This document shows positions 45,205 to 56,289 of a DNA stretch of 64,000 nt, piece by piece. Each line of letters opens with the position of its first letter. Position 1 is the first letter of the stretch. Source of the DNA: Gambelia wislizenii. Taxonomy: Eukaryota; Chordata; Lepidosauria; Squamata; Crotaphytidae. Position numbers and translations under genes: made by a program. The notes beneath the pieces are model-generated. The model made no database searches. It was not told the DNA's origin and saw only the letters and a program-made list of their open reading frames with translations. The stretch spans positions 57,005,001 through 57,069,000 of the forward strand of contig JAUMIR010000005.1 of the NCBI GenBank assembly GCA_030847615.1. The letters run 5' to 3'.

Positions 45205-45330
45205 TAAGATTAAACAGTAGCATATTCTGTAGGGCAAGAGGAATGGAAGCTAGGTATAGAGCACATACACCGAGACTGTTTCTCATTGTTAGGCAGTCTT
45301 CCTTGCCAATGACACCTAGAGACCAGTTTC

Positions 45331-45705
45331 AAATATCCTCAACATTTCAGAGATGAAAACTGGAACACATGTGATCAAGAAACATCAGGGTGTGGTCAAG
45401 ATGGCAAAACTTATTAATGAGAAAGAACACACAAGCTAGGAGAGGCTGCAGCAGTTTGCTTTTGCTGAGCTTATTAGAAAAGGCAATATTCCTCCTCCTC
45501 CTCTCCTCTCCTCTCCCCCCTGCTGAGTTAATTGAGTGTAAAATACTTTGAACTCAGTTTCTAGCAATTGAAATAATCTGAGAACCAAGAGTGAAAGTGG
45601 GAGGAAGGCAAAGAAACTGGGACATTTTAATGGCAGCTGAAGAGGTAGGACTGCAGTGGATTATTCAGGTCTGTCCCTGAGAAATCAGGACTGTTGGAGT
45701 GTATG
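45331..45705. mobile_element. R1 element, copy D, uninterrupted (375 bp)
   Basis: Begins AATATCCTCAACATTTCAGA and ends AGGACTGTTGGAGTGTATG, with (CTC)n near 45490-45515. It is the reference for the broken copies at 3.1/8.8, 23.1 and 42.1-44.6 kb. Confidence 0.75.
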
Positions 45706-47477
45706 GTTTCAGGTTACTCCAGGGCTCCATTTCAGGCCATTCCAGGCACTGCTCATGAGGAGCCTATAAGAAGTATTTTATTCATGAAGTATTTTCTCTG
45801 CAAGCAGACACACCTTCACATAGTCACTAGCCTAGCTAGTGCTCTTTGAGGCTGAGAGATGCCCTACTCTTCCAGCAATAGAATGGAATCCCCAACTCTT
45901 AGTGAAGGAGAGTATTTTCATAACCATCTCCTCACAGGGGCCCAGGATCTTCTGGGGTGGCCGACAATTCCCCTGGTCCAGTAGGCTCCTCTGTGTGATC
46001 TTGAAATTCCTGGATATTCCTCCGGTGGAGCTTGAGGAATCCTGTGCCATGAATTTTCTCACCCCTCTTCTATCTTATGCAGAGGCAGTTTAATGCCACT
46101 ACTAATTCATGTCTCCTTCAGGGAGCAAAGAGAAGATAAAGTCCTCATTCTATGCCATGCACCTTTTTAGGTGGAATGGAAATTCTATCTATCTACGTAT
46201 CTTATCTGTCTATCTATCTATCTATCTAATCTAATCTATCTGCCTTTCTCCTGGGACAGAACCCAGGGTGGCTTCACTCTTTATTCTTCAGCAGAACACC
46301 TAAGTAGACTACTAGCTAAACTACTTTTTGGGACAATACATAATATACTCAGTAATATGTTTATTGTAAACAATAAACCTAAATGTATAGAATAATTCAG
46401 AGGATAAGAACATCTAGCCCAGTAGATCATGTTGGGCTATAATTCCCATCAGCTCTAGCCAATATAGTCTAATAACAATGGTAGCTGCAGTTCCACAACA
46501 TCTGCAGAAGCTCACATTCCTCATCCCAGGCATACACTCTATCAAATCACACATTACATTCATGAATGTCAAAATGGAGGATTAAAGAAAGAGATTTTAG
46601 ATATTTCTGACTATCACCTCTGCTACATTCCTATTTACAATGTCCTGGACACATTTAGCTGGTAGGTGAGTAAACTGGGCTACCTGCAAAGTTTTGTCCA
46701 TGTTATTTAACAAACTATTTTTCTCCAAAAAAGAACATATCAATTCCTATCCAAGAGCTCTATAAAAGGAACAAAACATTGTATAATGAGCAAGTTCCTC
46801 AAAAGGTCCTGAACCACATGGGCAAAATTCTTGTTTAATAATATTTTATCAGATCTTAAAACAAAGCCAAATAGGCTGAGCACAGTAATGGATACCTTAA
46901 AATCTTAATATTTCTTGATCCATATATCAAATTCAATAGAAGGAGAGGATGCAAGAAATGAGCGTTTCATAGTCTATCTGCTTCAGATGAAACAGTTGTT
47001 GAAGCATGGAAGGAACCCTATAATCAGATTTTTGTTAGTATTTCTTTCCAGGAATGCTGAGGCTTGTCAGCAAAAAAATGTTGAAAAAATGCTAACATAC
47101 AGTATTTTGTGGTCAATTTGGGTGTTCTCATTTGATTTAGCTTTTCCTATCTCCATACCTTGCACTTCTGACAAGATATGAGCCAAAAAAGGAAGAGTAC
47201 AACCTTGAAATTATGCTTGCACAGCTTTAAAACAAAGTTATTTCCACAAAAAAAAAAAAAATCAGAGATTGGAATTTGAGTAAATAAATTAGATTCTGAA
47301 TATGTTCTGGAAATAGCTGCAATATTGTCTCATAGAAGTATCCAAAGACCATGTTTGCCCCTGATAAAATATACTACAAAAAGCTTTCAATCTATTTATC
47401 TTCTCTCATATGTCAACCCTGTTTAGAATTGCAACTCAGTGTACTTTTTAGTGGGGCATAAACCTAGTGAATGTAGC
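45706..47477. other. No gene; microsatellite and repeat remnant
   Basis: (TCTA)n at 46184-46240 and a palindromic hAT-like remnant at about 46420-46545 (GGGCTATAATTCCCATCAGC, ATGGTAGCTGCAGTTCC). No coding homology recognised. Confidence 0.5.
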
Positions 47478-47713
47478 TGAACTTTGTTGTTATGTGCCTT
47501 TAAGTCATTTCTGACTTACGGTGACCCTAAGGTGAACCTATCATGGGTTTCCTTGGCAAGATTTGTTCAAAGGGGGTTTGCCTCTCCTCTCTGAGGCTGA
47601 GAGAGAGTTGCTTACCCAAGGTCACCCAGTGGGTTTCCATGGCTCAGCAGGAATTCGAACCGTAGTCTCCCAGAGTCCTAGTCCAACACTCAAACCACTA
47701 CATCACTCTGGCA
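47478..47713 (-). repeat. tRNA-derived SINE with (ACA)n-type tail
   Basis: Plus-strand text ATGTGCCTTTAAGTCATTTC, CCAAGGTCACCCAGTGGG, AGGAATTCGAACCGTAGTCT and AACCACTACATCACTCTGGC is the reverse of the SINE at 61.64 kb. The box B (GGTTCGAATTCC on the minus strand) is conserved. Confidence 0.82.
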
Positions 47714-47820
47714 CATTTTTTTAAAAAAAAATGCCTAGGACTGAGCATCCTACATTTCTTTATCTCTTCCTCTCTCTATTTTTGAAAGATCAGTGCCTTA
47801 TCAAAGACAGACATTGCATA

Positions 47821-48131
47821 GGAGATTATCAAACACTTCCAAAAAGTGCAAGAGCAGCACGCAAGTATGGGGTTACTGTTCCCTAAATGGGACCCAGTTT
47901 CAGACATCTTTGTCATCGCTGTGTGCTGCTCCTGTGCTGCAGCCATAAGTAAGTTATGGCTTTTAATTGACAGGAAGGTCCCATCAATGAAAAGTGATGC
48001 CTTACTCACAGCTGCAGCACAGAAGCGGCACACAACGATGACAACGAAGTCTAAAAATGGGTCCCGTTCACAGGACAGTAACATTGTTCTGGCATGCTGC
48101 TCTTGTACTTTTGCTGCATCTGATAATCTCA
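47821..48131. mobile_element. Group C foldback element (311 bp)
   Basis: Starts GGAGATTATCAAACACTTCC and ends GCTGCATCTGATAATCTCA, flanked by ATA (47818-47820, 48132-48134). Arms pair GTGCAAGAGCAGCACGCAAG with GCATGCTGCTCTTGTAC. Related to 61960-62267. Confidence 0.8.
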
Positions 48132-48148
48132 ATAGAATCTTAGAAACA

Positions 48149-48605
48149 AAGAATCATAGAGTTGGAAGAAACCACAAGGGCCATCTAGTCCAACCCCCTG
48201 CCATGCAGGAATACACAATCAAAGCATTCCTGACAGATGGCCATCCAGCCTCTGTTTTAAAACCTCAAAAGAAGGAGACTCCACCACACTCTGAGGCAGT
48301 GCATTCTACTGTTGTACAGCTCTTACCACCAGGAAGTTCTTCCTAATATTTAGGTGGAAACTCTTTTCCTGTAATTTGAACCCATTGCTCTGTCTCCTTG
48401 TCTCTGGAGCAGCAGAAAACAAGCTTGTTCCATCCTCAGTATAACATCCCTTCAAATATTTAAGCATGGCTATCATGTCACCTCTTAACCTTCTCTTCTT
48501 CAGGCTAAACATACACAACTCTCTAAGCCGCTCCTCATAGGACATGGCTTCCAGACCTCCAACCGTTTTGGTTACCCTCCTCTGGACACGTTCCAGCTTG
48601 TCATA
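48149..48605 (-). pseudogene. CR1 LINE 3' fragment
   Basis: Minus-strand translation gives [58 protein letters not shown] and FHLNIRKNFLVVRAVQQ, then a frame break. The 3' end is AGAATCATAGAGTTGG on the plus strand. Starts just after the group C element. Confidence 0.9.
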
Positions 48606-48619
48606 AATGTTTTCCAGAA

Positions 48620-51600
48620 TCCTTTGAGAGGCATATTGCCAGCCCCTTCTGAAGGGAAAAACGTAGCAGTGCACTGACTCAAGAATTCAGATGACATGTT
48701 GCCATATCTCCTCTCAACTAAATTTACTCAAGCTGAGGTCCTGCAATGGACCACTTCATACAGTGTCCTGCTATCTGATTTATGCTTCAACTCTATACCT
48801 AGTTACCTATGAGTAAGCCCTTTTGTGGCACTTACTTCTGAGTATGCATGTAAGAAGGTTGAACTGTCAGTCAAGGTTTTTTTAAAAAAAAGATCAATGT
48901 AGATCACCCAGATTTGAATTCTCTGTTCACATGAGACAAACAAACATTGGGATTCAACTATAATCTTATGAATTCCATGATCTTGCACCATCACCAGTAC
49001 CTTTTCCTTTGTGCGATTTAAATTTAAATTTGTTGCAACTGGGCACATGTTTTGCTGTCCTGCGAACTCTTTCTGCTTTTGTACCCCTCCCATATTGATG
49101 ATGTCTTAGCCTCTTTAATAAAGTCCTGCCCCCCTCCATTTCCCTGGTCACATCTTACCTTCAGGGTATGTGTACTTTCACAACTCCCAATGTCATATGA
49201 GCCATTATGCTTGGTTGTTCCCACTCTAACACCTTGCTTGCTTGCTCATTCTCTCTACCTCCCACCTCCCCTCATTTCCACTGGACAAGGCCACCACCAT
49301 CCACTCCCATCAAGCTGCCCCACCTCCCAATGCCAGTTCAGGGAGCCACATTATGGAGCAGCACTTTGTTAGCAGGCATATTCTTGGGGAACTAGAGGAC
49401 AAAGCACTGCAAGGGGAGCTGGGAATGGCCATTGTGGAGGGAGGTACATCCCTTTCCCTCTGCAGGCTGGAACTGCACACAATTCCCAAAACATGGTGCC
49501 ACTGAAATCTGCTGGCTCAGACAAGGAGGAGGAAAACTTGCTCCTGCCAGCATCCCATGTAGTATGGTTTGCTCTCAGTCAGCTACACAGTGGGGAGACT
49601 TCCACTTCATCAGAGCAATACCCCCTGGGAGGGCAGTCCCTTCCAGACCACAGTGCTTATGGCATCTGCTTCTGTCAACTAAACTCACTTCTTTGTCTGC
49701 TACAAGTGCCCCTGTCCTTTTACATTACACAGCTTTTTTTCTAACTCTCTAAAGCACTTGTTTCATCCACAGCCTGTCATAATCTCATGCTGTCCCAAAA
49801 TGTAATGAGTGTTCACTATATTTATTTATTAGATCTATTTCCAGAGATTCTCCACAGTACATAACCATACATGTAGTATTATTTATGCCCCTGACTCCAG
49901 GGAGGAGCATGGGGACCATGAGAAGGGTGTGTGTGTGTGTGTGTCAGGAACAGTCACATTTAAATCAAAACTAGAGGATTTGTCAGAGGTTTGAAAAGCA
50001 AACTCTGTCAGACTCACACACACAGCTGCAGCCTCTTCTCTCCGCTGCCTCACCTACTACAGAGAGACAGTTTGCCTCCTCTTCACTGAGTGAGGAGCAA
50101 CAAGCAAAGAGGTTGTCTAGATGGTGAAAAAAACTCCTCATAGAATTCTAAGAGGATACCTTTTGTGCCAATGAGATCCTGTGGTGATTCACCATATTTG
50201 GAAGGAGAGGAGCCAAAACTCCCACTCATTAGGACAACCCAATTGCATTGCTGCACATTCCTAGATAAGAGTGGAAATGGAAACCAATTGGTCAGGGCTG
50301 GGCTTCCAGGCAATGAAGTAGCTAGAAGCACCATTTTGGAGTTTTTTGGTAGAGTGTGTGGTTTGTTCGTTTGTTTTTGGCTGCACTGAGGTGACCAAAC
50401 AACTTTTTAAATGGAAGGTTGCACTTGTGCACCTTAGATTTACAGTTTAAAAAAAATACAGTGCAGTGGCAGCAACTTGTTGAGAATAATAACATAAGTG
50501 ATTCACTCCTGGCCACCATGTTGATTTGCAGGCATAACTCCATGTGAACATCAAACATGGATAGCTTCACATACCAGCGATTTTGCCAAAAAACAAAATA
50601 AAACATGGAGACAAATGAACGCTGCTGTGAATTTGCATTAATGCACAACAAATCAGCATGATATCTTGTCATCTAGGCAAGCCCAAAGACCAAGGAAGTG
50701 TACTGAGTGTGCACACATGCACACACACACACAGTCACTACAAAAGGTTCCCCTCCCAAGAGGCACAAAATGGAGGAACATTTAGACAGAAATGAGGCAG
50801 GCTACAACAAGGGACAGGAAAGAGAAAGGCAACATTGCCAGTAGCACACTGGGAGGATTATTCATGCCCCTATTTCCACTTTAAGAAAACTGTAACAACT
50901 GGAAGAGCATGTGAAAAATTAGACACTATATGTGGCAAGATATGAATTCCTACAATGGCTTATCATGAATCACTGTGGTATATTTTTTTTTAAACACACA
51001 CACACACATATGCATGGATTCTCTCTCAGGAGGTGGCTCAACAGTAGAAAACAAGTATTGCAGTGTGTTCCCAAGATGCACAAGCACTGAAGCACTTGGG
51101 ATATGATGCACGAAAAATTGAGGAAATCTTGTACAAAAACACAATACTATTCCAAAAGAGAACAGCACTATTTCGGAAAGATGTGCTAGTACAAATATTT
51201 GAGCTTCCAGAGTCGAACTAAATGCTAACAATGCTCTTAAAAATGAAGAATTACAACCTTCAATTAGGGATGGAGAGAATACTCACCATTATTCATTTTC
51301 TGGATGATAAATGGATTTTCCGACACTCAGGAAAGCCGGTCAGGAAGAATAATATACTGGCAAGTATTCTGTGAAATGCTTGCCCAGTAGATACATGTCC
51401 TGAAGTGCTTCATGAAATTATTCTGTGAAGACATACATGGCATTTTTGTGTAAGAACTGTGGGGTTTTGAAAGCTTGCACACAAAAATAGCCAAGTGGTT
51501 TTGCCATACAAAATTGCTGTTTTCAGTATAACATTTTTTGTTGTTGTTGTTGTGCAAGATTTCTGGGGCACTTGCATAGAAAACAGTAATCTTGCACATA

Positions 51601-53218
51601 CACAAAAGCCACACATGGCTTATCTGGAAACCTTTTTGTGCAAAGTCCCACAATCCCCACACAGAAAAAAACACATGCATTTCTGCACGTAATAATTTCC
51701 CAAAACACTTCAGCATGGGTGAGAAGTGCATAGAAATATTCATTTTCTCTGCAGCAAGGAAAAAACTGTGGAAATTATTCATCCTCACTTGCAAGGACAA
51801 AATAGTTGAGTAATAGCATCCCAACCTTCAATCATATTTTCCTCTTACAAAGAAATATGTCATCAGTTCCAAAGTCATGTCTGACATTCTGAGATAGCAA
51901 TAAGGGAGGAGAAAGATGAGGGATGTACTTCCATCCTAAAACATCCGGGCCTTGTCTGAAGGGGGAAATGTGCCATTAGGAGATGTGCCTAGTGTTCCTG
52001 CTTCAGGACAACCTGCTTCTTTCCATGCGGAATCTCATCTGTTCAGAGGATACACAAAGCTGAGAGAGAAGAAATGCAAGAGCAAAGAAGAATCAGTGCA
52101 AAAAAAAATCTGTACAAAGTTCTATACTTTGACAACTATCTGACATATGGAAATTCAAGAGGTACCACTATTGCTTGGAATACAATCATGGGGACAGCTT
52201 GAACTATTTGATTTCTGCTTTAGTGCAGCTCTCAAATCAAATGCAGGGAATTTATGGCCTTCCAGAAATTGTTGGACTGTCACTCTCATCTTCCATCATT
52301 GGTTCTGTTCCCTAGGGCTAATGGGAGTTGCAACAACAACTGGAGAGTCACATGTTTCCCACACTTGTCATAAAGGATGACACTGGATGAAGACAGATGT
52401 AAGCCTGAGCATGACCATCCAGCTGCTTTATTATTCATTGCTTTGGTGTGTTTGACAATCTCTTCAAGCATTGAAAAAGAATTGTCTCTTTGATCTGACC
52501 AAAGCTCATTTTGAGCAATTGGAAATTTGTTCCTCATCATTGCTTATGTTGGGCTAGGATGATGGAAGTTACAATCCAATACAATCTGAAAATCCACATG
52601 TTCCCCATCCCTGATCTATATAGAACAAAACTCCATCTATATCAAAAGCCACACAGACTTCCAAAAGAGGTTCACAAGAAAGGCATAATGGCAATAGCCC
52701 CTTGCATGTCATTTGTTCCCAGAATTTAGTTGGATACAAATACACTGCCTCTGAGCAAAAATCATAGGATACTGTGACATACTGTGACTCTCAATATAGA
52801 GCTATAGGACACATAAGGAAACTTTCATGGCCTGAGAAAGACCAACAATTATGTAGTTTTAACCTAAACTGTTAAGTCACACCACCCCTGGATATACAAT
52901 CAATCAGTGCTGGCTTTAGTTAGATTATTGAGCTTAGACAGATAAATAATCTTCTGAAAATGTGCCCCGTCTCACCTTATAAAATTACAGCCAAGCAAAT
53001 GTAGCTCGTTAAAACTTTGTCTATAATCAATCTTAGGCTTCAGGCACACACTGCAAAACACAGCAGTGATTTTTTTTTTCCCCTTCTTCTTTCTTTCAGA
53101 AAACCTAGGCGTGGGAGGACTTCCAAGACCCAATCTAACCCTAGGATAGCCCTGTGTTATCAGATGTGTGTGTACTGGTTGGAAACGAAATTGTTACACA
53201 GAAGCAACACTTCACGTT
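48620..53218. other. No recognised gene
   Basis: Contains a short palindromic-repeat piece (48795-48860), a GT run (49925-49943), a TTG run (51538-51552), and palindromic-repeat remnants at 52240-52370 and 52550-52620. About 50480-50545 resembles 42735-42790 (CCACCATGTTGATTTGCAGG). None of the predicted short proteins resembles a family I know. Confidence 0.5.

Positions 53219-53263
<45 letters not shown>
53219..53263. repeat. (AC)n(AT)n microsatellite
   Basis: Pure AC dinucleotides followed by about 28 bp of AT dinucleotides. Confidence 0.95.
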
Positions 53264-53266
<3 letters not shown>

Positions 53267-53462
53267 CAAGTGTCTCACAATGGCATTTGTTTCGCTTAAG
53301 CTGACCAAAATCTCTTTTAAAAATTGATTATATTGTCTATGATCCAAAATTTTTGAGACTCAGGTCCACGTGACTGATTCCAAAAAACAGGGCAGCTTCA
53401 ATATCTTCAGTGTTGGTCAATACCATATATACACAATCTAGGCTGCATTAATAGGAGTATAG

Positions 53463-53610
53463 TGTCTCGATCAAAGGAAGTAATAGTGCCACTGTCTTCT
53501 GCTTTGGTCAGAACTCACCTGGAATACTGTGTCTAGTTCTGGGTACCACAATTCAGGAAGGATATTGACAAGCTGGAATGTGTCCAGATGAGAGCGACCA
53601 GGATGGTGGG
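53463..53610 (+). pseudogene. CR1 LINE short internal piece
   Basis: AACTCACCTGGAATACTGTG, CACAATTCAGGAAGGATATT and AAGCTGGAATGTGTCCAG correspond to the CR1 region just C-terminal to RT. Frame broken. Confidence 0.8.
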
Positions 53611-53651
53611 TGGTCATGTTCAACACGTGAACATGTGTTGAAATGTGAACA

Positions 53652-53740
53652 TAGAATCATAGAATTGCAGAGTTGGAAGAGACCACGAGGGCCATCCAGT
53701 CCAACCCCCCTGCCACGCAGGAAATCACGCAGGAAAACAC
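53652..53740 (-). repeat. CR1 3' terminus, opposite strand
   Basis: ATAGAATCATAGAATTGCAG, GAGGGCCATCCAGTCCAACC and a tandem CACGCAGGAAA motif. It lies close to the plus-strand CR1 piece, so two CR1 sequences face each other here. Confidence 0.8.
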
Positions 53741-53744
53741 GCAG

Positions 53745-54400
53745 GAACATGTGTTGCTTTGTGTCCTATAGAGGGAATATAGCAATAATTGTCTTACATA
53801 AATAAAAGCAAAGGTTCTATCTCAGTTGTCATCCCAACATCAAGGGTTGTGGTGGTAGTGCTAGTGGGTGGGTGTGGGTGTGCTTTGAAAAAGAACTACA
53901 GCCTCCTGGCAGGAGGGGGGATTCCTAATCCCATTCCCACCCCCTCATATTGACAGTCCAGACATCAAAGCTGGCACATGGCCAGGTCAGTGAGAAGTGC
54001 ACACATTTACAAGCTCTCACCAGAAAATAAAATACAAATAGATGAGATCAGAGGCAGAAAGGTTCATGAGAACAGTTCAAAATCCCTCCCCCCACCAACC
54101 ATCCATTTTTCTCTCTGAAATGACACAAAGGGGCGAGAGGTGGAAAAGCAAAGAAGGAACTTGGTTTGCTATTGCCAACATGACTTTAAATGGGGATCAA
54201 GACAGATCACCCTGTTTTTCTGTTGCTCTTATCAATTGGTAGCCACACACTTTCCAAAAAAAAAAAAGTGGGGAAAATGTTCCAACACCAGGAAGACAAG
54301 ATGTGACAGGGAAGTGAGAAAGAAAATGCTCCAATGCTGGAAAGATCACAGAGGTGCAATAGGTGCAACCCTGGTTGAATTGCACTTTTGAAAAAAAGCA
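53745..54400. other. No recognised feature
   Basis: GTGGGTGGG-rich stretch near 53850 and an A-rich run at 54258. No coding homology recognised. Confidence 0.45.
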
Positions 54401-54401
54401 T

Positions 54402-55520
54402 TGGGGTCGATTCCACGGCAACTTTTGGTGCACAAAGTATCACATTAGCGCACTTTCGATTTTGCATCGCGGAGTTCCCACAGCTAAATTTCGGATCCTG
54501 TTTAATTCCGCGATGTAGTTCCGATGTGTTTATAATGTGGATTATATTAATGTGCGAATTTCTACATATCGGAATATTTCAATTCCCACGACGTCGATAT
54601 TCCGCATACTTTGACAACACTACCTGTCAATCAACGAAGTACGTCATTCGTTCTAGACGTACTTCCTTGGGGAATTCCCGCCACTCGTGCTCCCATTGGT
54701 CATCCACTTCTCCCCTCTTGGGCTTCTGATTGGGCATCTCGTCATCTTTTATGGTCTTTGTTCTCTTCAATGGTGGCAAGTACATTGTTGCAGCCATGGA
54801 GGTTTTAGCTATGCTCATTTCCTGCTTGTATTTGGCTATTAGAGTACTTTCTACAATGGTTTCATTCTCTGAGAAGTGTCGTTCCTACCAAAGAAGAATC
54901 CTTATTAGAAAAATCAAAAGACTCTATAAAGAACAAAAAACTTTGACAGATTACTTGGGTATGCATTCTGTGTTTAAGAAGATTATCACCGCATTCAACG
55001 TCCTTAATCAGCTGCCTTGCATGCGGGCATTCTTCCAGGGTTCGGTTGTGTCCACGCTTTTGCATTTCTGTGGCTATTTTTTCGAAGACATCGATATTTC
55101 AGTGACATAGACATAGCTGCTCCTGTACTTTCTCTTCCCCCCAAAGATCCAGAAAATCAAGAGTTTCGGCATGACTCCAAGCTATTCCCCTGCCCCCCTT
55201 CTTTGTTCTCTGAACTGACTCCATTAGGAAAACGATAGATGTTTACAGTGAAGCTTCAAAGCAGATAGGAAAGCCGGATGTGTAGGTGGGTTTATGTGGC
55301 GTCACGATAGAAAACCTCCCACATCCCTAATTTTAAACATCGCAAATTTATAAATGACGGACAGTTCCCAAATGCGATAATGCGCAAACTTGTGGCACTT
55401 TTTAAAAAAAGGCGGAAAATCAGCGGTGTCATTAAGTGCACCACTTACGGGTGTTTTAGACCCCCTCCTTCCGGGAAAAGGGCGATGCAGATGCGGAACA
55501 CGTGGGAACTATAAGAATTC
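54402..55520 (+). other. CpG-bearing unidentified segment, possible DNA-transposon remnant
   Basis: Composition changes sharply: many CpG sites and few decay signs compared with the flanks. It starts near TTGGGGTCGATTCCACGGC. TTCCCAC and TTCCGCAT motifs recur at 54472-54600 and, inverted, at about 55480-55510. These could be subterminal repeats of a DNA transposon, but I could not find a matching right end or a target duplication. A young insertion is an inference. Confidence 0.45.
54730..55110 (+). CDS. Hypothetical 126-aa ORF, family not recognised
   Basis: The ORF starts MGISSSFMVFVLFNGGKY; a second Met (MEVLAMLISC) at residue 23 is an alternative start. Residues 1-48 are hydrophobic with two possible membrane-like stretches. 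A basic stretch follows (RSYQRRILIRKIKRLYKEQK, about 57-76), then FKKIITAFNVLNQLP. A short hydrophobic N-terminus followed by an Arg/Lys-rich region would fit the start of a Harbinger-type transposase, but no catalytic residues are present. It lies inside the CpG-rich segment, and the following frames are closed. It may be a chance ORF or the truncated first part of a transposase gene. Confidence 0.3.
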   Translation: MGISSSFMVFVLFNGGKYIVAAMEVLAMLISCLYLAIRVLSTMVSFSEKCRSYQRRILIRKIKRLYKEQKTLTDYLGMHSVFKKIITAFNVLNQLPCMRAFFQGSVVSTLLHFCGYFFEDIDISVT

Positions 55521-56289
55521 TAGGTGAATTCTTTGAGGATTATTTTTGCCGTGTTGTTTTAAGGGGAGAAGAGGCTCAAGAGATAAGGCTGTCAGCCTTT
55601 TAGTTCAGCTCAGTCCAGCCAGGCTTAAGTCAAATGGAGGTCACTTCAAGCTTCTTGTTTATGCAAAGTCTGATCTTGGAGATGAATGGCAGCTACAACA
55701 GTAAATTACAGTATTAGATAACAGTCAGATACTCCTATTAAAAGAGGTTAGATCCAAAAATGAATCCTTCAAAAAGAGAGAACAGCTAAGGATGTAAATC
55801 CTAACTTGTCCTTGTGGTCACACAGCAAACAAACAAAAAGACAATATTTCTTTTTTCTCAATGTGAGATGGCCCTTGCTTTCAGAATTTATGGGGCTGAT
55901 TTTGTGTGCAATTGAAACTATGATGCCTTGTTATAGTATGGACTTTTAAAATGTAGAGGCATGGGATGGATTATTTACATCAGCAATCAGCTTATCTTTG
56001 TGTCCTTTGCCTGTGTGGGTGTGCAGGTGTATGCACTTAGGGAAAGGGCACAAGTTCCTTGCCACTGCATTTTGTGCAAAAAAAAAGGGGGGGAACATAA
56101 CTTTAAAAAAGCAGTGGAGTTGTGGAGGTGAGAAGTTTTTTTAATAGTGCTTTTGAGGCACCACAGTTCTCTGATACAAAAGGCTAAATACCTCACAAAA
56201 CTACAAATTCATGGATTCCATTGGATAGAACTGTGGTAGATAAAGTGGTGTCAAACTGCTGTATTTCTGCAGTGTAGACAGACCCTCCA

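Noticed and set aside
53219..53263. Possible Z-DNA or regulatory element
   Set aside because: A plain dinucleotide microsatellite; no context supports a function.
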